Shown here piece after piece: positions 1-5,116 of a stretch of 5,116 bases of DNA. The stretch lies in the NCBI GenBank assembly GCA_029821515.1, contig JALGTD010000130.1:1-5116 (forward strand), read 5' to 3'. The notes beneath the pieces are model-generated. The model had not been told where the DNA came from, ran no database searches, and saw nothing but the letters and a program-made list of their open reading frames with translations. Origin of the DNA: Candidatus Zipacnadia bacterium. Lineage in GTDB: Bacteria; Armatimonadota; Zipacnadia; Zipacnadales; Zipacnadaceae. The position numbers were made by a program, and so were the translations under genes. The number at the start of each line of letters is the position of its first letter. Positions within the stretch are counted from its first letter, which is position 1.

Positions 1-1145
1 GGTGCGACCTGAGGGAGGCCATGCAAGACGAGCCGCAGCTCGTCTTGAGTAAAATTGATCTCATCGCCGGCGAAGAAGCGTGCCTCGCGTACCTGGTTGC
101 GCAGCCCGCCAATGACCAGTTCACTGCCGGGCCAGTTGCAGCAATGAAAATAGAGTGTGTTGCCCAAACGGGTGAAGGCACCAATAGTCTGCCACTCATG
201 CACCATCGGATCGGTCGCGTCATAGATGGTAGGGCCATACTTGCGCAGCCATTGGCCGACCTGGTGAAATGCACCGACGCACTCATAGGGCACCGTGCCG
301 TCGGGCATGGGGCCAATGTTCAAGAGGAGGTTTCCGGAGCCTGCAGCTACCTGGCGCAGCATTTGCACAACGTTCCAGGCGCTCTTCCAGTTCTGGTCAA
401 TAGGCGTGTAACCCCAACTATCGTTCATAGTCATGCAGGCTTCCCACATTCGCCCCTCGGGTTCGGCTGTAATGTGCTGCTCTGGTGTGCCGAAGTCTTC
501 AGGTAGGTGAGAACGGTTGTTGATGATGATGTTGGGCTGCAACTCACGCACCATAGCGTTGAGCTCGGCCGATTCCCAACCTTCAGCATCCAGCGGTGCT
601 GCGCCGTCGTACCACATCATGTCTATCGTCCCATAGTTGGTGCACAATTCTCGCACTAAGCCGAAGGTGTAGTCCACGAAGCGGCGACGGCAGGCTTCGT
701 CGGTAGCGCAGCAACGCCAGTCGGGATGATGCCAGTCGCCCAGGGAATAGTAGAATCCGACGCGCATACCCTCGGCGCGGGCGGCCTCGACATATTCAGC
801 GACCAGGTCGCGACCAGGACCACGTTTAACCGCATTGTAGTCAGTAAGCTGCGAGTCAAACAGGCAAAAGCCCTCGTGGTGCTTGGTGGTCATCACCATA
901 TAGTGCATGCCTGTTGCCTTGGCCAATCTTGCCCACTCGCGGGCGGCGTTGGGCTTGGGCTTCCAGGTGTCCGCCATCCTCTCGTACTCTTCCACGGGTA
1001 TGCGCTCCCGATTCATTACCCACTCGTGCCGGCCAAGCTGGGCATACAGACCCCAGTGAATGAACATGCCAAAGCGTGCCTGGCGGAACCATGCTAACCG
1101 ACGTTGGCGATCATGTTCTTCGGCGTTCGCTTGCACCGAGCTCAT
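1..1145 (-). CDS. GH29 alpha-L-fucosidase, 3' end outside window
   Basis: Glycoside hydrolase family 29 enzyme that removes alpha-linked L-fucose from glycans by a retaining two-step mechanism. The frame is open from ATG 1145 to the left edge, giving 381 residues. GH29 proteins are usually longer, so probably only the last C-terminal strands are missing. Visible motifs are FIHWG (28-32), the fucose-binding pair in TKHHEGF (87-93), FYYSLGDW (131-138), and WYDG with the expected nucleophile D180. DFGTPE (217-222) follows, where E222 lies 42 residues after D180. From memory, the Thermotoga fucosidase has the same spacing between its nucleophile and acid/base. WEACMT (234-239) and NLLLNIGP (272-279) are also typical of the family. 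There is no signal peptide, so the enzyme is probably cytoplasmic and acts on imported fucosides. The start is supported by AAGGAGG at 1155-1161, nine bases upstream. The family call is firm; the substrate linkage and subfamily are not determined. Confidence 0.93.
   Translation of the reverse strand, partial: MSSVQANAEEHDRQRRLAWFRQARFGMFIHWGLYAQLGRHEWVMNRERIPVEEYERMADTWKPKPNAAREWARLAKATGMHYMVMTTKHHEGFCLFDSQLTDYNAVKRGPGRDLVAEYVEAARAEGMRVGFYYSLGDWHHPDWRCCATDEACRRRFVDYTFGLVRELCTNYGTIDMMWYDGAAPLDAEGWESAELNAMVRELQPNIIINNRSHLPEDFGTPEQHITAEPEGRMWEACMTMNDSWGYTPIDQNWKSAWNVVQMLRQVAAGSGNLLLNIGPMPDGTVPYECVGAFHQVGQWLRKYGPTIYDATDPMVHEWQTIGAFTRLGNTLYFHCCNWPGSELVIGGLRNQVREARFFAGDEINFTQDELRLVLHGLPQVA
24..47. 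repeat. Perfect 10-bp inverted repeat with a 4-base centre inside the fucosidase gene
   Basis: CAAGACGAGC and its exact complement GCTCGTCTTG are separated by four bases. In the minus-strand message the centre is UGCG closed by a C-G pair, which matches the C(UNCG)G class of very stable tetraloops. The segment still codes for in-family protein (TQDELRLVLHGLP, near residues 366-378), so it is coding sequence as well. No U run follows, so it is not a standard terminator. Confidence 0.7.
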
Positions 1146-1154
1146 CTTCGGTGG

Positions 1155-1161
1155 CCTCCTT
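1155..1161 (-). promoter_or_regulatory. Ribosome binding site of the fucosidase gene
   Basis: Read on the minus strand this is AAGGAGG, a near-perfect Shine-Dalgarno sequence nine bases before the ATG at 1145. It fixes the fucosidase start, since the reading frame stays open for a few more codons upstream. Confidence 0.8.
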
Positions 1162-1174
1162 GAACTAGCTATTT

Positions 1175-1201
1175 GTTATACGAGTTCCCTGGGTATGTCT
1201 A
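1175..1201 (-). promoter_or_regulatory. Possible sigma70-type promoter for the fucosidase gene
   Basis: On the minus strand TAGACA (1201-1196, five of six matches to TTGACA) is followed after 15 bases by TATAAC (1180-1175, five of six matches to TATAAT), about 30 bases before the start codon. A 15-base spacer is shorter than the preferred 17, and the host's promoter consensus is unknown. This is a weak candidate only. The -35-like box overlaps the stop codon of the decayed reading frame described in the next entry. Confidence 0.3.
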
Positions 1202-1412
1202 CTTCACCTTACCAGCCAGTTTTACCTTTGCCCCATCGGAGATTTGCGGCAGCTCGTCTACTTTGTTTCGTGGTAGCAGTCCCACGATCTGTATGCGTCG
1301 GCAGCGTTCGTATCCTTGTACCCCGCCAGCCGATATAGCCCGACTGGCCGAGCAACACCACCTGGTCGTGCCGAATGTTGTGCCCGGCGCGCGTATCAGT
1401 CAGCGCTATGCC
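1199..1412 (-). pseudogene. Frameshifted remnant resembling the C-terminal domain of a GH29-type enzyme
   Basis: This gap between larC and the fucosidase holds no intact gene, but two minus-strand frames together read like a protein tail. From 1412 (just after an in-frame TAG at 1413-1415) to about 1321, one frame reads through VVLLGQSGYIGWR. From about 1320 to the TAG at 1199-1201, the next frame reads RIQIVGLLPRNKVDELPQ and then VKLAGKVK. Removing one base from the G run at 1321-1324 (minus strand) joins them into about 70 residues. The pattern of a VxLLG strand, a W a few residues later, a hydrophobic strand ending in LP, and a final xKLxGK strand resembles the C-terminal beta-sandwich of many GH29 fucosidases, as I recall it. 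No start codon with a ribosome site and no catalytic domain are present. It could also be a sequencing indel in a short homopolymer, or chance. Family assignment is tentative. Confidence 0.4.
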
Positions 1413-1441
1413 CTAACGACCAAACTTGCGCCCCTCGACCG

Positions 1442-2665
1442 TCAGTCATCCGGTTGCTGTTGCCATAGGTCATCGGCTGCCGCCAGTGCCGCCGAATATA
1501 CCGCCTTCATCGGCACACCGTGTTTTTCCGCAACCTTCAGGCAATCCTCATATTCCGGAGCAATGCTAGCCACCTGTCCATCCAAGTAACCTACCTTCAC
1601 CGACAACTCCCCAAAACGAGTCGTGACCTTAACGGTTTCCCGCTTCAGGCAGCGTCGCTGGCTGCGGGACAGCCGCACGCCGAAAGTCGTGCTTTCCCGC
1701 AGGATAGCATTGGCAACAACCTCAGCGTCGGTAGGAGTGGCCAAAGCCGAAATCTTCACCGCCGGACGCCCCTTTTTCATCTGTATGGGCGTCAGCCACA
1801 CATCCAGGGCACCGGCTGCAAAAACCTGAGCAACTACATACGGATGAAGCTCCGGATTCATGTCGTCAATATTAGCTTCAACCGCCACTACCTCGTCAAT
1901 AATCAGTGACTCGTCGCCACCCGCCAACTGCCCAACCCACAGACGCAGCACATTGGGACGTCCGGGAAAATCCTTGCTGCCCGCGCCGTAGCCGACTTGC
2001 TCTACTGTCATCGGCGGGAAGGTACCAACCTGCTCACAGAGAGTTGTCGCTAGAACGGCACCGGTGGGCGTTACCGTCTCTTCATTGATATCCATCGGGA
2101 CCGTTGGATACCCCTTGAGTAACTCAGCTACCGCCGGAGGCGGTACGGGCAGGCGGCCGTGGGCAGTGTCCACAAATCCATGTGAGACGGGCAGAACTGA
2201 ACAGTACAGCTTCTCGATTCCCAGCATCTGCAAGCCTATCACACTTCCCACTATGTCAATCAGCGTGTCAATGCCCGCCAATTCGTGAAAGTGGACCTCA
2301 TCCAGTGACATCCCGTGGACATTGGCCTCTGCCTGCGCTACCCTGCCAAGCACCTGCAATGAGGAATTCACCACGTCTGGCGGCAGATTTGCACCAGCAA
2401 TCACATCACGCAGTTCAGTGTAACTGGCGTGCTGGTGATGTGCGTGATGATGGCTTGCTCTATCGGAGGCTGTGGCGGTTACGGTGACTTTGGTAGCCTG
2501 AATCCCGGCCTTCGAGACCTTCTCGGCGCTCATTTCCCAGTCGGTCACGGGCAGGCCGCGCAACCGCTCACGTAGCTCAGCCAGCTCGACACCGGCGTCA
2601 ACCAGTGCTCCTAGAGTCATATCGCCACTTATTCCTACTGCAATATCCAGGTAACCGATTCGCAT
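1442..2665 (-). CDS. larC: LarC, nickel insertion enzyme for the nickel-pincer nucleotide cofactor
   Basis: CTP-dependent cyclometallase that inserts nickel into pyridinium-3,5-bisthiocarboxylic acid mononucleotide. This is the last step in making the cofactor of lactate racemase (LarA) and its relatives, in the cytoplasm. The 407-residue length is normal for the family. Visible landmarks are the N-terminal GISGDMTLGAL (11-21), a histidine-rich stretch (72-79) that plausibly handles nickel, VHFHE (124-128), TPTGA (199-203), GYGAGSKDFPGRPN (225-238), NIDDMNPE (265-272) and TPIQMKKGRP (292-301). The gene is one continuous frame, unlike Lactobacillus plantarum, where larC1 and larC2 are joined by ribosomal frameshifting. 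A cysteine common near the N-terminus (DCxAGISGDM) is isoleucine here, and HEVGAVD is HELAGID. The start fits the family N-terminus and has AGGTGA at 2669-2674, close to the ATG. No larA, larB or larE is nearby; larC is divergent from the small membrane gene. Confidence 0.95.
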   Translation of the reverse strand: MRIGYLDIAVGISGDMTLGALVDAGVELAELRERLRGLPVTDWEMSAEKVSKAGIQATKVTVTATASDRASHHHAHHQHASYTELRDVIAGANLPPDVVNSSLQVLGRVAQAEANVHGMSLDEVHFHELAGIDTLIDIVGSVIGLQMLGIEKLYCSVLPVSHGFVDTAHGRLPVPPPAVAELLKGYPTVPMDINEETVTPTGAVLATTLCEQVGTFPPMTVEQVGYGAGSKDFPGRPNVLRLWVGQLAGGDESLIIDEVVAVEANIDDMNPELHPYVVAQVFAAGALDVWLTPIQMKKGRPAVKISALATPTDAEVVANAILRESTTFGVRLSRSQRRCLKRETVKVTTRFGELSVKVGYLDGQVASIAPEYEDCLKVAEKHGVPMKAVYSAALAAADDLWQQQPDD

Positions 2666-2733
2666 ATTTCACCTAAATCTATCCTGCGTTGGTCAAGTAT
2701 GAAGGAATCAATGTAAATAGCAGGAAGTCATAT

Positions 2734-2749
2734 CTTGGTAATAACCGAG
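2734..2749. repeat. Short inverted repeat in the larC/membrane-gene divergent region
   Basis: CTTGGT and ACCGAG flank a four-base AATA centre and pair over six positions, one of them a G-T wobble. It lies in the 100-bp region between two divergent genes (2666-2765), where an operator could sit. That region shows no promoter hexamers I would trust. The repeat is short enough to be chance. Confidence 0.2.
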
Positions 2750-2765
2750 CCAAGGGTAAGCCGCT

Positions 2766-3062
2766 ATGATTCAGTTGTCAAGTGACCGCTTTTTTCGATA
2801 TATCTTCCATAGACACAGCCGCCGCACGATTACTCTGGCGGTCGCTATACTTGTGGGGTGGCTGCTGATAGGACGCGGCTGGCCGTGGTGGGCCTGGCTG
2901 CCCGCTGTCATTCTGACAGCAGGATTTGCCTATGCCCTGCTGTTGATGGCAGTCTATGGCTATCACAAGGCCACCTATCAGCGAAGAGCCGAGATGATCC
3001 GCCAGCAACTGCAGAAGACCGGCAACACAGACCAGGTCTCCCACTCGTCACTGACCAACTGA
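2766..3062 (+). CDS. Small two-helix membrane protein of unknown function
   Basis: A 98-residue protein that I do not recognise as a named family. The N-terminus is basic (RHSRR at 16-20), followed by two hydrophobic segments, about 21-37 (TLAVAILVGWLLIG) and 43-66 (AWLPAVILTAGFAYALLLMAVYGY). A tryptophan-rich turn (WPWWAW, 39-44) joins them. A polar, charged tail of about 30 residues follows. The positive residues on both sides predict a hairpin in the inner membrane with both ends in the cytoplasm. The ribosome site is weak: AAGGG at 2752-2756, nine bases before the ATG. It lies divergent from larC and about 100 bp upstream of nth on the same strand. Consistent membrane topology over the full length suggests a real gene rather than a chance frame, but no function can be inferred. 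Confidence 0.72.
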   Translation: MIQLSSDRFFRYIFHRHSRRTITLAVAILVGWLLIGRGWPWWAWLPAVILTAGFAYALLLMAVYGYHKATYQRRAEMIRQQLQKTGNTDQVSHSSLTN

Positions 3063-3152
3063 TGATGTGCGTAATACGCGTGCGATACGGCGGCTCATTG
3101 AACAGGACGTTCGCCCGCCATTGCCGCCACTACCGAAGCAACCCGCCTTGCA

Positions 3153-3159
3153 GAGGGAG
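3153..3159 (+). promoter_or_regulatory. Ribosome binding site that fixes the nth start
   Basis: GAGGGAG lies six bases before the ATG at 3166. The same frame is open back to a GTG at 3067, but that codon has no Shine-Dalgarno sequence, and the 33 extra residues (proline-rich, unlike endonuclease III) are not expected. The internal ATG gives the normal family length. Confidence 0.75.
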
Positions 3160-3165
3160 ATAGAT

Positions 3166-3831
3166 ATGCCGCGCGAGAGCAACAAAGCCAGGCAACAGCG
3201 CGCTCTGGAAATACACAAACGCCTCCAACAACATTATCCGGAGGCCAGTTCCGCCCTGAACTGGCGCAATGCCTTTGAGTTGCTGGTGGCGACGATTCTC
3301 TCGGCTCAGTCAACTGACGAAATCGTCAACCGCGTCATCAAGGAGTTTTTCGAGAAGTATCCCACTGCTGAGGAGTTAGCCGTTGCCGACCGCGAAGAGC
3401 TGGAGCAGGAAATCTATTCAACGGGCTTCTATCGGCGCAAGGCTACAAGCATCCAGACCATGGCCCAGAAACTGGTTGGTGAGTTCGACGGGCAGGTGCC
3501 TGACAATATGAAGGATATGCTCACCCTGCCGGGCGTGGCCCGCAAGACCGCTAATGTTGTGCTAAATGAGGCTATCCACGCGCAGACCGGCAACTATGAG
3601 GGCATTGCCGTTGATACCCATGTAAAGCGGGTAGCCTACCGCCTGGGCCTAACTGATCAGACTGACCCGCAGAAGGTAGAGCAGGACTTGACGAAACTAC
3701 TACCCCAGCAAAGCTGGCGGCAGGTGAGCAATGCGCTGATACTTCTGGGGCGCGAGTATTGCACCGCCCGCAAGCCACACCACCAAGATTGCCCGTTGGA
3801 GGATCTGTGCCCTAAATTACAGATGCCGTAG
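3166..3831 (+). CDS. nth: Endonuclease III, DNA glycosylase/AP lyase with an altered Fe-S ligand
   Basis: Base-excision repair enzyme that removes oxidised pyrimidines and cuts at abasic sites by beta-elimination. From ATG 3166 it has 221 residues, close to the 211 of E. coli Nth. Visible features are SAQSTDEIVN (46-55), the helix-hairpin-helix LPGVARKTANVVL (121-133) with catalytic lysine K127, and VDTHVKRV (149-156) with catalytic aspartate D150. The C-terminus should carry a four-cysteine iron-sulphur motif spaced C-x6-C-x2-C-x5-C. Here it is C199-x6-H206-x2-C209-x5-C215, so the second cysteine is histidine (codon CAC at 3781-3783) while the spacing is exact. The cluster may be ligated by three Cys and one His, or lost; which cannot be told from sequence. 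A GTG at 3067 would give 254 residues but lacks a ribosome site. It follows the small membrane gene and precedes a zinc-ribbon gene by 76 bp. Confidence 0.95.
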   Translation: MPRESNKARQQRALEIHKRLQQHYPEASSALNWRNAFELLVATILSAQSTDEIVNRVIKEFFEKYPTAEELAVADREELEQEIYSTGFYRRKATSIQTMAQKLVGEFDGQVPDNMKDMLTLPGVARKTANVVLNEAIHAQTGNYEGIAVDTHVKRVAYRLGLTDQTDPQKVEQDLTKLLPQQSWRQVSNALILLGREYCTARKPHHQDCPLEDLCPKLQMP

Positions 3832-3907
3832 ACCATTGTGGAGGATTATTTCTACGGGTGTCGAAGATCTATTCCGGAGCAAATAATGGAGCGAAGGGGT
3901 ACTTGTA

Positions 3908-4762
3908 ATGGGTAAGATGTGCCCATACTGTGGTATGGAAAGTGATGATGAGCGAGTATGTAGCTGGTGCGGCAAGCCGCTGGTAGAGGAGGCCGCCCCA
4001 GCCGATGGTCGCCAGGTCCCCAGCCAGGCGGCGGATGTGGAATCGCCCTCCGCCAAGCCGCCTGTAGAAAGTGGCCATGGACGCCACCGAGGGGCAGCCG
4101 CCGCTATGATGGCCGCCGAAGCAGCCAAAGACCAGCGAGCCAAATGGCCCTACTACCTGGCAGCGGTAGCCAGCTTAGCTTTTGTGATCTTCGGCTGGTC
4201 AGCAATAAGCCTGCGCGGTGCTCTCCGGCCCCCGCAGGAGCCGGGAGAGTGGCAGTCTGTCGGCAGCGAGAATGAATACCTGCACTTACAGGTACCCGAT
4301 AACTGGGAGTTTACCACCAGCGGTTCGCGCGGAGGTTTTGAACGGGTGACAGTAAAGAGCGGTAAGTGCTGCACGGTGACGATAAAAGGCACCCAGACAC
4401 TGGGCGCGATGGCCGACGCCACCGTGGGAAGCAGAAGCGAGGACCTATCGGCAACGCCCTTTGATGAGACCCGCATGGGTGAGTTCCACGCCAAGCTTGG
4501 GGCATGGGTAATGGAGGAGGACAGCAACCACAAGGAGGAGGCGATGCAGCCATGCACATTTACCGGCACCCGCGCCGCCTACTCCACCTACACGACAGTC
4601 AGGCGGGCCGGGGTCTTTGCTGTCAAGACGAAAGGCTGGCGTATCACCACAGCATCAGTTGGCCCCTACGCCTACACCATACGCGCCGAATGCCCGGAAA
4701 AACACTGGGACAAGTTTCAGCCGATTGCCAGCAAGATAATCGGCAGTGTTACCCGAGGATAG
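3908..4762 (+). CDS. Zinc-ribbon, single-pass membrane protein with unknown ectodomain
   Basis: A 284-residue protein with three visible parts. Residues 5-21 form a double-knuckle zinc ribbon with two CxxC pairs (C5/C8 and C18/C21). An Ala/Pro/Gly-rich, low-complexity linker follows (about 27-78). One hydrophobic helix spans about 81-101. The remaining 180 or so residues are polar and lie outside the membrane if the ribbon is cytoplasmic. The ectodomain opens with EYLHLQVPDNWEF (123-135), a phrase seen in PsbP/DcrB-like lipoprotein and membrane domains where a W follows a PxxW turn. That resemblance is weak and is inference. It holds C154, C155, C216 and C262, which might form disulphides. 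The start has AAGGGG at 3894-3899, eight bases before the ATG. The layout of a zinc ribbon on an inner-membrane anchor is common among uncharacterised bacterial proteins. I cannot assign a function or a named family. Confidence 0.85.
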   Translation: MGKMCPYCGMESDDERVCSWCGKPLVEEAAPADGRQVPSQAADVESPSAKPPVESGHGRHRGAAAAMMAAEAAKDQRAKWPYYLAAVASLAFVIFGWSAISLRGALRPPQEPGEWQSVGSENEYLHLQVPDNWEFTTSGSRGGFERVTVKSGKCCTVTIKGTQTLGAMADATVGSRSEDLSATPFDETRMGEFHAKLGAWVMEEDSNHKEEAMQPCTFTGTRAAYSTYTTVRRAGVFAVKTKGWRITTASVGPYAYTIRAECPEKHWDKFQPIASKIIGSVTRG

Positions 4763-4794
4763 CTGCACTCCTAACCGCTTGTCCTAACAACATT

Positions 4795-4826
4795 ATTAGC
4801 TCAACCAAGCGCTATCAGGTGCTAAT
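4795..4826 (+). repeat. Inverted repeat just upstream of the glutamate dehydrogenase ribosome site
   Basis: ATTAGC (4795-4800) and GCTAAT (4821-4826) form a six-base perfect inverted repeat around a 20-base loop. It ends four bases before the AGGAGG at 4831-4836. No T run follows, so it is not a typical intrinsic terminator. A stem here could affect ribosome access, but six pairs with a long loop is weak. Confidence 0.2.
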
Positions 4827-4843
4827 GCTAAGGAGGATCCTGA

Positions 4844-5116
4844 ATGTCCATAGAAACAGAAAGTCCCGGCGTCGAAGCGGTCAATCCCTGGGATACAGCC
4901 CGAGAACAACTGGCGCAAAGTGCCCGGCGTATTGGCCTGTCTCCCGCCATCCACCAGAAGCTGGCTCATCCTAAGCGGATCATCACTGTTGCTATCCCCA
5001 CGCAGATGGACGACGGTAGTTGGGAAGTATTCACAGGCTACCGCGTCCAGCACAGCATGGAACGGGGCCCGTGTAAGGGGGGCATCCGCTATCACCCCAA
5101 TGTCGATCTGGATGAA
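4844..5116 (+). CDS. Glutamate dehydrogenase (Glu/Leu/Phe/Val family), N-terminal part
   Basis: NAD(P)-dependent amino acid dehydrogenase, most likely the glutamate enzyme linking 2-oxoglutarate and ammonia to glutamate in the cytoplasm. Only the first 91 residues lie in the window; the frame is open at the right edge. The N-terminal dimerisation segment includes LSPAIHQKLAHPKRI (32-46) and a strand of the type IITVAIPTQMDDGSWEVFTGYRV (45-67). The strongest evidence is the family signature GYRVQHSMERGPCKGGIRYHP (65-85); it contains the KGG lysine (K78) that contacts the substrate carboxylate. The start is fixed by AGGAGG at 4831-4836, seven bases before the ATG. The nucleotide-binding Rossmann domain lies beyond the window, so NAD or NADP preference, and glutamate versus leucine or valine specificity, cannot be judged. 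The gene sits 81 bp after the zinc-ribbon gene on the same strand. Confidence 0.93.
   Translation, partial: MSIETESPGVEAVNPWDTAREQLAQSARRIGLSPAIHQKLAHPKRIITVAIPTQMDDGSWEVFTGYRVQHSMERGPCKGGIRYHPNVDLDE

Noticed and set aside
21..506. Plus-strand 161-codon open frame at the left edge
   Set aside because: It lies entirely antisense to the fucosidase, which has clear family motifs. The long frame is a by-product of that gene's codon use.
1173..1589. Plus-strand 138-codon open frame overlapping the end of larC
   Set aside because: Its second part is antisense to well-supported larC, its composition is poor for a protein, and no ribosome site precedes it.
2689..2717. TTGGTC and TGTAAA as a plus-strand promoter for the small membrane gene
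   Set aside because: Only three and four of six positions match consensus hexamers. This is not enough to call a promoter in an unknown host.
3069..3079. Palindrome GCGTA-A-TACGC between the small membrane gene and nth
   Set aside because: Five-base arms around one base is common by chance. No second copy or nearby promoter makes it a credible operator.
3067..3165. Longer nth start at GTG 3067, adding 33 residues
   Set aside because: It has no ribosome site and the added residues are proline-rich and atypical of the family. ATG 3166 has a good site at 3153-3159 and gives normal length.
3832..3907. Terminator or regulatory RNA between nth and the zinc-ribbon gene
   Set aside because: I found no stem followed by a T run and no recognisable riboswitch pattern in these 76 bases, only the ribosome site at 3894-3899.

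Overview
The window is ordinary-looking bacterial chromosomal DNA of moderately high GC content. It has dense, short-spaced genes, mostly with purine-rich Shine-Dalgarno sites (two are a full AGGAGG; larC and the small membrane gene have weaker ones). There are no phage, transposon, CRISPR, tRNA or rRNA signals. The gene set is a cytoplasmic-type GH29 fucosidase, LarC, endonuclease III, a zinc-ribbon membrane protein and glutamate dehydrogenase. It fits a free-living heterotroph of an environmental lineage (for example Armatimonadota, Planctomycetota or Chloroflexota), but the sequence does not fix the phylum.

Left half, minus strand. A GH29 alpha-L-fucosidase (start at 1145) runs off the left edge of the window, so its C-terminus is missing. 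Upstream of it, 1146-1441 holds no intact gene. This stretch carries the fucosidase ribosome binding site, a possible promoter, and what looks like the frameshifted tail of another carbohydrate-active enzyme, probably a GH29 C-terminal beta-sandwich. Next is a complete, unsplit larC (2665 to 1442), encoding the nickel-inserting enzyme that makes the nickel-pincer nucleotide cofactor. No larA, larB or larE lies in the window.

Right half, plus strand. A 100-bp divergent intergenic region separates larC from a row of four plus-strand genes. These are a small two-helix membrane protein (2766-3062), endonuclease III (nth, start best placed at 3166), a zinc-ribbon/single-helix/ectodomain protein of unknown function (3908-4762), and the first 91 codons of a Glu/Leu/Phe/Val-type glutamate dehydrogenase (4844 to the window end). 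The gaps between them are about 76-103 bp, so co-transcription is possible but not shown. The genes do not form an evident pathway.

The most notable points are an endonuclease III whose second iron-sulphur cluster cysteine is replaced by histidine, the decayed enzyme tail between larC and the fucosidase, and a perfect 10-bp inverted repeat closing on a UNCG-type tetraloop inside the fucosidase message. I see no convincing evidence of a new multi-gene system in this window.
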